Below, piece after piece: positions 16,282 through 25,143 of a DNA stretch of 40,000 nt; the stretch's first letter is position 1, and every line of letters begins with the position of its first letter. Position numbers and translations under genes: made by a program. The stretch lies in the NCBI GenBank assembly GCA_009746045.1, contig RPFO01002241.1, forward strand, positions 1 through 40,000, given 5' to 3'. The DNA comes from Mesostigma viride (taxonomy: Eukaryota > Streptophyta > Mesostigmatophyceae > Mesostigmatales > Mesostigmataceae). The notes under the pieces are model-generated. The model was given only the letters and a program-made list of their open reading frames with translations. It made no database searches and had not been told where the DNA came from.

Positions 16282-17159
16282 AGACGCGAGGCAGCAGGAG
16301 TCGCAGCAGCCGCCGGAACCACAGCGACCGCGGGCGCCAGCGGGGGCGCGGGCGAAGCCGTAGTCGCCGGGGCAACAGAAGGGGTAGGAGGCGCGGATCC
16401 AGCTGGCGTAGCCGGGACCTGCGCCTGGGCCGCCAGGAAGGCCCCAAACGCCGTGGTCAGGGACTGGATCTGAGCCTGCATAGCCGAGACCGTCGCCGAA
16501 AGAGGATCAGGCAAACCCGAAGGGGTAGGCTCCACTGCAACACCCCGGGTCGACCGAGGGGACGACGGGACCGGAGAGGGAGGAACAGACGCCGAGGAGG
16601 CGGACGCAGCGCTCGAGGCAGAATAATCTGGAGTATAATGTACCTCGGCTGGGGCGCCCGAAGGGGCAGGACCATCAACCGCTAGTCCCGCCGCCTGATC
16701 AGCTATCTCCATGAATTCTACGGCCCGTAAAAGGTCGCAGGGGTTCTCATCTACCTCAGCATCACCCTCAGCCGGAAGCCAAGGAAACACCTCCCGTAGG
16801 CAGGTACGGCCCACAGGGGTAGAGAGGTAGGAGAACACACGGCAACACCGGAGAACCGCATCTATCTGTTCCAAGGCGGGACAGCGAGAACCACACCCCA
16901 ACAAACAGTGTCCGGCATCGTCGAACCCGTGCAGGACAAGCTGGTGCGGCTCATTAGGGGAAGGACCATACCACGTGACCCCGAAGAGGGCCGCCCTGAC
17001 TAAGCTCGCATGTTGGGCCTGAAGGGCCGGCTGCACAACGCCACCCCGGTAACATGATCGCGACACCCAACGGCCCGGAAGGGCCTCGAAATACAGCTCA
17101 GGGTCCGGTAGGGGCAGGGACGGCAGCGGGCTCTCAGCCGGAGGGGTAGGCTCTGTCAT
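16278..17159 (-). CDS. Extra 3' ORF of the gypsy element, first frame (function unknown)
   Basis: The ATG at 17159 (MTEPTPPAESPLP) is chosen over a GTG-type start at 17285 that would overlap the integrase end. The chosen start gives 293 residues, 77 bases after the integrase stop. The N-terminal half is Cys/Leu-containing and looks folded (PHQLVLHGFDDAGHCLLGCG, residues about 85-105). The C-terminal half is Ala/Pro/Ser low-complexity. No known domain is recognised. The next frame overlaps its end and stays open through the low-complexity region. In position it parallels third ORFs of gypsy elements, and the layout resembles a capsid-like or accessory protein with a disordered linker. Both ideas are guesses. 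Confidence 0.5.
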   Translation of the reverse strand: MTEPTPPAESPLPSLPLPDPELYFEALPGRWVSRSCYRGGVVQPALQAQHASLVRAALFGVTWYGPSPNEPHQLVLHGFDDAGHCLLGCGSRCPALEQIDAVLRCCRVFSYLSTPVGRTCLREVFPWLPAEGDAEVDENPCDLLRAVEFMEIADQAAGLAVDGPAPSGAPAEVHYTPDYSASSAASASSASVPPSPVPSSPRSTRGVAVEPTPSGLPDPLSATVSAMQAQIQSLTTAFGAFLAAQAQVPATPAGSAPPTPSVAPATTASPAPPLAPAVAVVPAAAATPAASRL

Positions 17160-17235
17160 GACGGCTGCGGAGGGGAGGGGACAACCAACCACCCGTCGAC
17201 AGCAGACATAACATAAGAGAGGAGAAGGCCTACGA

Positions 17236-18963
17236 CTAGAGCTTGTGCAGGGTTTTATATTCCTGCAGCAGGCGACTACACCCATCTAGCTCACTCTCCG
17301 TATACCAAACCTTATCTACTTCACTACGAGCATACATCCACTTCACTTTATACTGACGCTGGGTACCGCGGCCCTTTTTGATATCTCGATGGGCCACGAT
17401 GCTTTCTACTTCGTCTTCTACTTCCCCAGTGTCAGGATTATGCTCTAAAGGGGCAGGCGCTAACTCCCTGCCAGCGAACGTACTAGGGTGGTACAGTTTA
17501 AGCTGGCTCCTATGGAAGGTGTTTGAATGCGTTTGCCAAGAGGTAGGGATATCGACTTTATACAAGAAATTTCCTACCCTAGACAACACATGGAAGGGTC
17601 CTAAGAAGGCAGGCCTAAGTTTGACCTTCAGTTCTGCTTCAAACTTATGAGCAAAACGGCCAACACGGGGGCCTTCTACTAATACTAGATCTCCTACTTC
17701 TATCTCAGGTGCTCGTCTATCTAAGGAGGCACGCAACCTAGCAAGGTACTTAGCCTGAGCTTTTTGATACCCTGAGATCGCGTGGTCATGAGCAGTTTTC
17801 ATTCTATCTAGTAAGGACTGTACACCTTCTACAGTATCTCGGGACACATCATCCTTGTCCCGTAGAGGACTAGCTAAGAGAGAGGTAGGGGTAAGGGGCT
17901 GTCTCCCAGTATCTAAGAAGAAGGGCGTATATCCATGCGCAGCTTGGGGACAATTGTTGAGGGAGAACTCTACCAAACATAAATAATCCTCCCAATCACT
18001 ACCCGAGCCATTAACATAGTGCCTAAGCGCTTCTTCTACTACTCTATTAAGACGCTCTACTAAATGAGAGGAGGAGGAGTGGTAGGCAGTACCGTAGGTA
18101 ACCTTGGTACCGATGGCAGCGAAAAACTGCTGCCAAAAATCTGAGGTAAATAATTTATCCTTATCACTAATAAACTGCCTACTCAATCCATGATATCTAT
18201 ATACATTATTGAGGTATAGGCGTGCGCAATCACGTGCGGTGAGTTCTAAAGGACACGGCACAAGATGGCACATACGAGTAAAACGATCTATGAACACAAG
18301 GATTTGGGCATTGCCCCTATCATTCTTTCTAAAAGGTCCTACAAAATCCATCATGATAGAATCCCAAGGCATGATAGGGTCAGGCAAGGTCCTAGGTTCT
18401 GCTATCTGTCCTACATTATTGGGTTTCATTTCCTGGCAAGATTGACAAGTTCTAACATACTCATCCACATCCTTATAAAGGGAAGGCCAGTAATAAGAGC
18501 GGGCTACTAGGTCCCGTACCCGTTTACCACCCTGGTGAGCAGCTAAGTCATGCAACTCAAAGAGCAAGGAGGAGCGACAGATAGGAGGGACATACAGGCG
18601 CCATTGAGGGGGAGAATCTGCTATCTGCACATATAAAAACCCACCTACAAATTTACAAGGTTGCTTGCCTAATTGTTGGGGATGTGCAGCAATGGCAGCT
18701 AATGCTTCCGGCTCAGTGGCCGTAAATCTACTAATAAGGCGTTCAAGATCAGAGGTAGGCATCGCTACAGAAGTATCCAGAACAGGTTTAAAGAGATCTC
18801 CTACCGCCTTGCCGAAGAGAAGGGGAGGTCCTAGGGGGACTACGTTTTCATAAGACTTTCCTGACCTAGTCGCTATATGGCTAAGCGGTATAGAAATTTT
18901 ATTTTTCCCCTCCCCCCCCACCGAGGCCACAGGAAGGGCAAAAATTTTTATCTGGGGTACTAT
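17236..18963 (-). CDS. Gypsy integrase with C-terminal chromodomain
   Basis: The frame carries an HHCC zinc motif (H127, H132, C162, C165 counted from the ATG at 18930) and an intact DD35E core (D195 in MMDFVGPF, D256 in FISDKDK, E292 in HLVERLNR). It ends in a chromodomain-like segment in the last 55 residues (VESIVAHRDIKKGRG, QYKVKWMY, then VWYTESEL). Integrase joins element cDNA to host DNA, and the chromodomain directs it to marked chromatin. It lies in the same frame as gag, separated by TAG codons at 19000-19002 and 18964-18966. The first 100 residues may be remnants on either side of a deletion that removed protease, RT and RNase H. Confidence 0.9.
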   Translation of the reverse strand: MVPQIKIFALPVASVGGEGKNKISIPLSHIATRSGKSYENVVPLGPPLLFGKAVGDLFKPVLDTSVAMPTSDLERLISRFTATEPEALAAIAAHPQQLGKQPCKFVGGFLYVQIADSPPQWRLYVPPICRSSLLFELHDLAAHQGGKRVRDLVARSYYWPSLYKDVDEYVRTCQSCQEMKPNNVGQIAEPRTLPDPIMPWDSIMMDFVGPFRKNDRGNAQILVFIDRFTRMCHLVPCPLELTARDCARLYLNNVYRYHGLSRQFISDKDKLFTSDFWQQFFAAIGTKVTYGTAYHSSSSHLVERLNRVVEEALRHYVNGSGSDWEDYLCLVEFSLNNCPQAAHGYTPFFLDTGRQPLTPTSLLASPLRDKDDVSRDTVEGVQSLLDRMKTAHDHAISGYQKAQAKYLARLRASLDRRAPEIEVGDLVLVEGPRVGRFAHKFEAELKVKLRPAFLGPFHVLSRVGNFLYKVDIPTSWQTHSNTFHRSQLKLYHPSTFAGRELAPAPLEHNPDTGEVEDEVESIVAHRDIKKGRGTQRQYKVKWMYARSEVDKVWYTESELDGCSRLLQEYKTLHKL

Positions 18964-18999
18964 CTAAGGACCTGTCCAGGTTACCCCCGGCTGACAGGC

Positions 19000-20739
19000 C
19001 TACTGTTCCCCCTCCCCCCCCAAATCCATAGGAACTAACCCCGAAGAAGACCCTGGCGAAAAAGCCACTGCTGGAGGGTCACGAGGGAGCGAAGAGGGTG
19101 CGGGAGCCTGATTATCATAGGGGAACCCTGAGGATCCTGTCTGCACAGCATTCAGCCTACTAGGGGTAGCTGAAGGGATGCGTCCTGAAGTAGGACGAAT
19201 AGGAGCACGCTGAGGGGTACGAGGAGGGCGAGCGTCGGGATGAGGGGGAGCACCCGAAAGGAACTTGGGGCACTCACGTTTAAGATGACCTACTTCCTTA
19301 CAATGATAGCATGTGATATGAGAGACATCAAGGGCTGAAAGGTCAGTAACACAGATATCTAATTCTTCTACATAGGAGTTCTCCTCCTCAGGGGTAAGGA
19401 TAATATTATTAAGACGGGAACGGGTAGGAAGAGAAGGGGTGGTGAAGAAATCTGCTACACGCAAGAGATGCTGGCGCACATGCTTGAGGGGCAGATCAGT
19501 AAAACGGTAGGCAGAGAACTGGCGCTTGACTTCACGTAATAAGGGTCTACTGAGGCCTTGGAGGAAGCGAGCACGTACTTCTGCACCCGACAAATCCCTA
19601 ATTCGTACCATCTGAGCATCAAACTCTTTCATATACTCCTTAAATGATTTGGTACCCTGCTGCAATGTACCAAAGGCTAATCTATCCTGCCAATCTGAAT
19701 CAGGAGGGACTAAATGGTTCTCTAAACGCTTAAACAATTCTGCTACAGAGTTAGGGTAGGCATGAGAGGCCAAAGACTCACACTGAATGAGGTTAGCAAG
19801 CTCAGGAGTAATACAGGTTGTGAGATAGTGAGGAACTAATACAGCATCAGAAAGACGCCATCTATTATGATTCTGCCACGACTCCGTGTTCTGTGTAAGC
19901 AACATAATAAAGGTGAAAAACTGTTGAGGGGTAGACTTGACATCCAGCTTGGGAAGGTTAGCAAAGAGGGGAAGAGCAGGGGGCTTAGGGGGATTAGAAG
20001 AGTCAGTTTTTCCCATAGGGCCACTAGCTTCCACTGCTACATAAGCGGGATAGAAGGAAGGAAGAGGAAAAGTCTTGGGTAGGGGTCTAGACGGGGCCAC
20101 CGTTTCAGGCTGGTGCCCATAAGAGAAGGGGACAGTATATTGCTCACGAAGAGAGGAATAGGCAAAATGATCATAATTTCTGTCATCTAAGGGCATGGTA
20201 CTGAAATCACTATTAACTTCTAAATCAGCCACACGGGTAGGGACCTGGGCTGCCTCATAGGCCGTCTCAGGGTAGGACCAGGAAGCAGGTGGGTAAAAGG
20301 GAACTGCACTAGGGCGCCCAGAAGGACCGACAGGGGCAGAGGCACGACCCGTGTTAAGAGCAGGCATGGAAGGAACAGGGTGGGAAGGAGGCCTAAAAAC
20401 ATTGTTAGTTAGTGAGGACCTGCTGGAGGGTTGAGCCAAGGTTGCAGGAGGGGCAGGGGCCTGGTTCAGGGTAAGGGAAGGGTCATCACTAAATCTGACT
20501 TGCATACGTTGACGTTGTTCATAGGTAGGAGGGGTAAGTGAGGGACGACGGCGACCATCAGCAAGAGGAGAAGGAGGTGAGGCACGAAGATTACCTTGAG
20601 GAGTGAGATGGTGTACCGTTTCAAGTGAGTCCCGTCGGTTACCCCGATTGTTGTTATGGTTGTTATTATTATTATTATTATTATTCATAGTAGGAGTATT
20701 GGTAGGTATAGGCGACAGATTATCACCCACTGGATCCAT
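19000..20739 (-). CDS. Gypsy Gag polyprotein with CCHC zinc knuckle
   Basis: The 579-residue product has a disordered Asn-, Pro- and Ser-rich N-terminus; an Asn run comes from an ATT repeat at 20660-20685. A helical capsid-like centre with typical Ty3/gypsy Gag signatures follows (DWQDRLAFGTLQQGTKSFKEYMKEFDAQ-type region near residues 345-375). A zinc knuckle CYHCKEVGHLKREC (CX2CX4HX4C) lies near residues 475-490. Gag forms the particle and packages RNA. The TAG stop is in frame with the integrase ORF, so stop readthrough could have made a Gag-Pol in the intact ancestor. Confidence 0.9.
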   Translation of the reverse strand: MDPVGDNLSPIPTNTPTMNNNNNNNNNHNNNRGNRRDSLETVHHLTPQGNLRASPPSPLADGRRRPSLTPPTYEQRQRMQVRFSDDPSLTLNQAPAPPATLAQPSSRSSLTNNVFRPPSHPVPSMPALNTGRASAPVGPSGRPSAVPFYPPASWSYPETAYEAAQVPTRVADLEVNSDFSTMPLDDRNYDHFAYSSLREQYTVPFSYGHQPETVAPSRPLPKTFPLPSFYPAYVAVEASGPMGKTDSSNPPKPPALPLFANLPKLDVKSTPQQFFTFIMLLTQNTESWQNHNRWRLSDAVLVPHYLTTCITPELANLIQCESLASHAYPNSVAELFKRLENHLVPPDSDWQDRLAFGTLQQGTKSFKEYMKEFDAQMVRIRDLSGAEVRARFLQGLSRPLLREVKRQFSAYRFTDLPLKHVRQHLLRVADFFTTPSLPTRSRLNNIILTPEEENSYVEELDICVTDLSALDVSHITCYHCKEVGHLKRECPKFLSGAPPHPDARPPRTPQRAPIRPTSGRIPSATPSRLNAVQTGSSGFPYDNQAPAPSSLPRDPPAVAFSPGSSSGLVPMDLGGEGEQ

Positions 20740-20863
20740 TTTTGTTTAAGTAAATGATCAAAAATCTAACTGAAAGCAGCAAGGATAAAGGACAAGGCCT
20801 AATATAAGGCAAGGAAAGAAAAGGAAAAGATTTTAATGGTTTAAAAGAAAGGAACAATTTAAA

Positions 20864-21256
20864 TCAGTCCTTTTTAACAACAGTAATGGATAGGGAACCG
20901 AATTCCAAGGTGAGAGGAGTATCTAAGCTAGATGAGGATGCAGCCCTATTAGGGGGAGACGAAGGAGGGGTAGCAAAATCTAGAGCTTCTACAGGAGGGC
21001 GACCATGAGGAGTAGAACGTACGTGTAGGCCTAGATCTGATACGCTATGGTCTATAAGGAATTGTTGAGCTTCCTCGAAGGTAACAAATTTCTTATACCT
21101 AATTACATTATATGTACGGTTTTGCACTATCTTCCTAGCATCTGACCAAGAGAGGAAAATGGCTGACCATTGAGGGGTAATAACTACGTAATACTTAGCT
21201 AAACTATTATCACTAGATGAATGGGAAGGCGCAGTAAAAACACGACGTTGACTCAT
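20864..21256 (-). CDS. Viroplasmin / RNase H1 hybrid-binding-domain ORF upstream of gag
   Basis: The 130-residue product starts MSQRRVF and contains AKYYVVITPQWSAIFLSW, then YKKFVTFEEAQQFL. The spacing of YYVV, the I..SW turn, the basic aromatic YKKF and the EEAxxFL helix matches the caulimovirus viroplasmin / RNase H1 N-terminal fold, which binds RNA-DNA hybrids or dsRNA. The rest is Ser/Pro-rich and ends SITVVKKD. It is the first ORF after the 5' LTR and is separate from gag. A stand-alone copy in this position is unusual; a role in binding the element's RNA or RNA-DNA hybrid is inferred. Confidence 0.65.
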   Translation of the reverse strand: MSQRRVFTAPSHSSSDNSLAKYYVVITPQWSAIFLSWSDARKIVQNRTYNVIRYKKFVTFEEAQQFLIDHSVSDLGLHVRSTPHGRPPVEALDFATPPSSPPNRAASSSSLDTPLTLEFGSLSITVVKKD

Positions 21257-21776
21257 GATAACTCACCTGGCGTGTCTTGTGATGTCAAGCTAGACGAGGT
21301 AGGGGTAGGCGACTTAGCTTGACGATCTGGATCACCGAAGGAAGAAGGAGGGCGGGAGTTTCCAGCTCTCGTCCTAAGTCAGCGGCCGGATATCCCAGCG
21401 CTCGTCCTAACACAGCGCCCCGTAACTCTGCGGGTGCGGCCGTCTAATAAAGCAGCAGCACAAGGAAAAAGGTGTAGGTACTGCGACGCTAATCGTCTCC
21501 GAACAGTAATACTCCCCTATCTAAGGCAGGAAACAACCGTAAGCAGGAAAACAAGGCGAAGGACAGGCTAACTACGAAAGGATTTATCCGCTGTGAGCAG
21601 GTCTAGCTTCTAGGTAAAGCGTGTCCCGAAACGGGCAGCACGACGCTCCTAGCTTGAAGGCGACCCGCCCATTACCTATCAAGGAAGTGTCGACTTCTTG
21701 TTCCTGGACGCGGAAGGGGTCTTGAAAAGGTGTATGTGGCAAGGGATAGTCGTCTCGTTCACTACCTACTGAAGTT
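21257..21776 (-). other. Leader of the gypsy element
   Basis: About 520 bases between the primer-binding site and the first ORF. No gene is supported. The sequence contains short direct repeats (CAGCG-CTCGTCCTAA type at 21361-21410) and probably serves as the packaging leader. Confidence 0.4.
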
Positions 21777-21788
21777 CCTCCGATACCA
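21777..21788 (-). other. Primer-binding site, initiator-Met-like
   Basis: On the minus strand it reads TGGTATCGGAGG, five bases after the 5' LTR. Ten of twelve bases match the TGGTATCAGAGC site used with initiator Met tRNA. Confidence 0.7.
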
Positions 21789-21793
21789 TCAAT

Positions 21794-22366
21794 TGTTACG
21801 CCGCGGATATCTACCTCCACCTCTACCTCTAATGGGCCTGATACTACCTAAACTGGTCAGACCTCCTCTACTTAACCCTCTGGCGAAAGACGAACGTGAC
21901 GGAGCTGATCTCAATGCATTAACGTAAGTGTTACTATAATACGCCATACAACCATTTATCAAAACCCGTTTACTCCAGGAATAGAGGAAGGAAACACAAC
22001 TACACTGCCGTGACCCAAGCCTAAATGTGTCAATTCACTTAACACACGCCGAGTGCACACACAAGGGGTAGAACGCGCATAAATGGTCACCAACGGTCCA
22101 ACACGCTCGGGCCGACATGGCCCTCGCCTACAGGTGCACGCTGGTCCACTAAATCTACTGATGCACGCTGGTCCACTACATTCTACCACAGGATCAGGAC
22201 CACTAGTAAAGTACGCGGCGCGGCGCCCAACGGCACCCAATGTACCACAGTACTGTTACGAGGACAATAATGTCCCGGTAGGAGCCTAAACGTAAACCTA
22301 GGGACAACCGAGGCAAAGGACCTAATTTACGTCCGTAACTACAACGAATTGTTACGCGACGTAACA
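21794..22366 (-). repeat. 5' LTR of the gypsy element
   Basis: This is a 573-bp copy of 13918-14490, including the terminal TGTTACG/CGTAACA inverted repeat. It is followed directly by the AGGTG target duplication. Confidence 0.95.
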
Positions 22367-22371
22367 AGGTG

Positions 22372-22490
22372 CTGTCGAATGCCGGGTATGAATGCGCTGG
22401 TAGTTGGATCGTCATAGACTCAGCCCAAGTACGCCTACGCCTTGCCGCCCTTAGCCGTTCTAAGACAGCAGCAGAGAAACGTATACCTAT
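22372..22490 (+). pseudogene. Penelope-like reverse transcriptase, piece 3 of 4
   Basis: Directly after the duplicated AGGTG the RT frame resumes (LSNAGYECAGSWIVIDSAQV and so on). It runs 119 bases until a small element inserts at GTATACCTAT (22481-22490). The phase matches pieces 2 and 4 exactly. Confidence 0.85.
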
Positions 22491-23228
22491 TCAGCCGTGT
22501 TCAGCCCGTCTCACGGTGCGAGACTGAACAAGTCTCGCGTGCAGACACGTGTGTAGTACTCCTACACACAGATCTCGAGTGATTTATCTAGTACCAAATC
22601 CGAAAGGCTTGCATCACTCCCCGGACAGGAGAACTTTTGCGGATGACTGTAGGTGTAAGTTGGCGATGCCATGGTAACCGGAGACGTCCGTCCTATAGTC
22701 AGCAAAATTGGTGCGAGAGGTCCCCAGTTCGATTCCGGTCGGATTCATTTGCAGATCGCGTTTTTCCGCGTTTTCCGCGGCCCGGTACTGAACGCAAATG
22801 GTTTTCACCTTTGCGGAGTGCCTGATCAAATATACGCTTGGCTGATTTCGATAGTACCGGCTACGCCCCCTTCTACTAAAAAGAAGGATTCAGCCGTGTT
22901 CAGCCCGTCTCACGGTGCGAGACTGAACAAGTCTCGCGTGCAGACACGTGTGTAGTACTCCTACACACAGATCTCGAGTGATTTATCTAGTACCAAATCC
23001 GAAAGGCTTGCATCACTCCCCGGACAGGAGAACTTTTGCGGATGACTGTAGGTGTAAGTTGGCGATGCCATGGTAACCGGAGACGTCCGTCCTATAGTCA
23101 GCAAAATTGGTGCGAGAGGTCCCCAGTTCGATTCCGGTCGGATTCATTTGCAGATCGCGTTTTTCCGCGTTTTCCGCGGCCCGGTACTGAACGCAAATGG
23201 TTTTCACCTTTGCGGAGTGCCTGATCAA
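22491..23228. mobile_element. 738-bp small element: two 339-bp direct repeats around a 60-bp spacer, 10-bp target duplication
   Basis: Repeats at 22491-22829 and 22890-23228 look nearly identical and flank a 60-base spacer that ends in a purine tract (AAAAAGAAGGA) before the second repeat. GTATACCTAT occurs on both sides (22481-22490, 23229-23238). Each repeat contains a 5' hairpin, a GTGTGTAG/CTACACAC hairpin, a GAGTGAT/ATCACTC stem and a degenerate tRNA-like segment. The layout resembles TRIM or retrozyme elements or a SINE dimer; the 10-bp duplication argues against an ordinary LTR integrase. No protein is encoded. I found no hammerhead core (CTGATGA plus GAAA). Confidence 0.75.
22687..22743 (+). 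other. Degenerate tRNA-like segment inside the small element (second copy at 23086-23142)
   Basis: TCCGTCCTATAGTCAG resembles the start of Glu/Asp tRNAs. GCGAGAGGTCCCCAGTTCGATTCC with a closing CGGA resembles their 3' half, including a B box. The D-loop region is shortened. It could be an internal Pol III promoter of a tRNA-derived SINE. Confidence 0.4.
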
Positions 23229-23238
23229 GTATACCTAT

Positions 23239-24193
23239 GCCCATAGCCACCTATGATTTCACCACTCTATATACCACACTAGATTTGCACGATTTGAAAG
23301 CTCGTTTAGATAGCCTCCTTACTCGTCTGTATGCACGTAGGCCTCACGGGCGCAACCACCTGCACGTGCGTGTTTCTCAGACCAAGCCCACGGCAGCGTG
23401 GCTCTCAGGGATCGCGGCAGGTGCTATCGTGCGGGATGGTTATAATTATATTATCACGAAGGCTGACCTTGTCCATTGGATCTCTTATCTTGTTGATAAC
23501 ACCTTCATCTGTTTTGCGGGCAATGTATACCAACAAGCTATCGGCATCCCTATGGGCACTAACTGTGCCGGGCTCCTTGCAAACCTCTATCTATACACTT
23601 ATGAGCTTGCATTCATGGAGAATCTCATTGCCTCAAACGATGATGTTCTCATCAGGCGTTTTATCCATACATGTCGATACATTGATGATGTCATCGCTTT
23701 CGACAACCCTGATTTCGCAACCCATTTGTATATCACCGCTGGTCTGCCTGGCATCTACCCGCAAGCGTCCCTCACATTAAAGCTCACGTCGGAGGATACT
23801 CATTGCAATTACCTCGATCTTAACATTACCCATAACAAGAAGGGCTGGCGTACGGCTGTCTATGATAAGCGCAAGGATCCTAAATACCAGCAAATTCCTT
23901 TTATTCGTTACCCCGATATTCACAGTCTCCTTTCCCACACAGCAAAATATGGTGTTGTTCTTTCTCAGTTACATCGTTTTTCCCGTCTTTGTTCTTATCG
24001 TGTTGATTTCATCACGACTCTTGTTGAGCTCTTGCAGCGTTTATTGGTCAAAGACTATGACCGAGCCATTATGCTCCGTCAAGTCCGATGTTTTTTGCAA
24101 CGTCACCCACATCTGTTCGGTGCTGCCCCTTGGCACAAGCTCTACAAACAGGTCGTGGACCGGCTGGATCGCATAGTATCTCCGCACATCTGA
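23239..24193 (+). pseudogene. Penelope-like reverse transcriptase, piece 4 of 4 (catalytic domain)
   Basis: This largest piece holds the RT active site: motif A TYDFTTLYTTL, motif B GIPMGTNCAGLLANLYLYTYE with its Gly-rich turn, motif C RYIDDVIAF with the catalytic DD, and a thumb with YPDIHSLLSHTAKYG and HRFSRLCS, typical of PLE reverse transcriptases. It ends at HI before a TGA with no GIY-YIG endonuclease domain, so it resembles endonuclease-lacking PLEs or has lost its 3' part. Joined to pieces 1-3 the phase is perfect, so the RT itself had no internal damage when the three elements inserted. Confidence 0.87.
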
Positions 24194-24950
24194 ACCCTGT
24201 GATGCCAGATCTCCTTTGCGGCCGTTCCGAGCTTGGCACTGGATTCGTTGTCCACGTCGTCGCGTCGCTGCCGCAACACGATGTTTTCTGGCATCCGCGG
24301 GTTTTTGGTTCCCGCCGCACATTTGAAAGTGCTGTCCTCCGGCTTTTTGCCTTTGCACCGTGTGCAATTCTTGGACGTTTGGAATCATGGCATGGCTAAC
24401 GTGATGACTGACTAGCTAGACCTTTTCAGTGGTTTTCCATTTGCGGGTATTTCCTCGTAAATGGTGGGAGAGCGATCGCAGCAACTGGTGCTCACCACTA
24501 GACACTCCCGGCCAGTTAGGCTAGAAACACACGCCCTGATCAAGCATGCTGTTTCCGGCCCCACCGTCTAGGTCATCTAGTCGCTCCACACGTAAGCCAG
24601 CCATAATTTCAATGCACAAGGATACACATTTCCATCACCATTCATCTTCATCATCCTGAACGACTCGAAAACGCGGAAAAGATAACGGCAGGCTCGAGCT
24701 ACCATGGTCCGGATTCTCCCGATTTCTGGCCTGCGCTGGTTGTCTCTTTGATAGCTTGTGTCCGGAAAATACAAGCGCTGCATGTGCTGCGTTTTATGAT
24801 ATTGCGCGAAATCTTGGGCGATGGTGGCCGGAAATTATATCATCGTGTTCGTCATCAAAAGGCGAGTCTACTGCAATTTGCCCGACCAAATTTCATGCCC
24901 GGATGCAAAAGTTATGAGCATTCTCGGCATCCATAGCTCGTCCACCCATC
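24194..24950. other. Intergenic, with a diverged repeat also found near 34.8 kb
   Basis: No gene is supported. The plus-strand translation of about 24800-24930 (LREILGDGGRKLYHRVRHQK then KSYEHSRH) is recognisably similar to the translation of 34800-34960 (GKLYQHVRRRKTHRLRYSRL then ESYELRRQ). Both are Arg/Tyr-rich. This suggests an old repeated coding fragment of unknown origin. Confidence 0.4.
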
Positions 24951-25016
24951 AAGGATATGTGCTACATGATCTCCCAACGGAGGCATGTTATAACTCAATT
25001 TAATTCAATTTAATAG
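24951..25016 (+). mobile_element. LINE-type 3' tail, plus strand
   Basis: AAGGATATGTGCTACATG is followed by the hairpin CTCCCAACGGAG and an AATTTAATTC-type tail. The same tail terminates the LINE copies at 31.3, 32.3 and 33.0 kb, so this is the 3' end of a truncated copy. Confidence 0.6.
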
Positions 25017-25059
25017 CTCGTCACTTAGTAACCTGCAGGATGTCGCCTAAAATCTATAA

Positions 25060-25143
25060 AAAACCATACGCCCCTTATCAGGGATATGTCTTATATATGC
25101 TTCCCACAGAGACATTTAATTAGTTATTCAATTAATTATTTGA
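25060..25143 (+). mobile_element. Second, diverged LINE-type 3' tail
   Basis: CCCCTTATCAGGGATATGTC, then a TTCCCACAGAGAC hairpin remnant and a TTAATTAGTTATTCAATTAATTA-like tail. It is a weaker match to the tail family. Confidence 0.5.

Larger units (their letters stand above)
13918..22366 (-). mobile_element. Ty3/gypsy chromodomain LTR retrotransposon lacking protease and RT, with target duplication
   Basis: Two 573-bp LTRs (13918-14490 and 21794-22366) enclose 7.3 kb of internal sequence read from the minus strand. The LTR ends are TGTTACG and CGTAACA. The five bases AGGTG occur just before 13918 and again at 22367-22371, the target duplication. A primer-binding site and purine tract lie at the expected places. 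Gene order is viroplasmin-like ORF, gag, integrase with chromodomain, then two extra overlapping frames. Protease, reverse transcriptase and RNase H are absent between gag and integrase, so it must be mobilised by a relative. The LTRs look identical wherever I compared them, so insertion is recent. Confidence 0.93.

Noticed and set aside
15647-16473. Plus-strand Gly/Ala-rich frames within the gypsy element
   Set aside because: They are antisense shadows of the Ala/Pro-rich extra ORFs.
22491-23228. Hammerhead ribozyme in the small element
   Set aside because: I searched by eye for CTGATGA with a following GAAA on both strands and did not find it. A covariance search is still needed.
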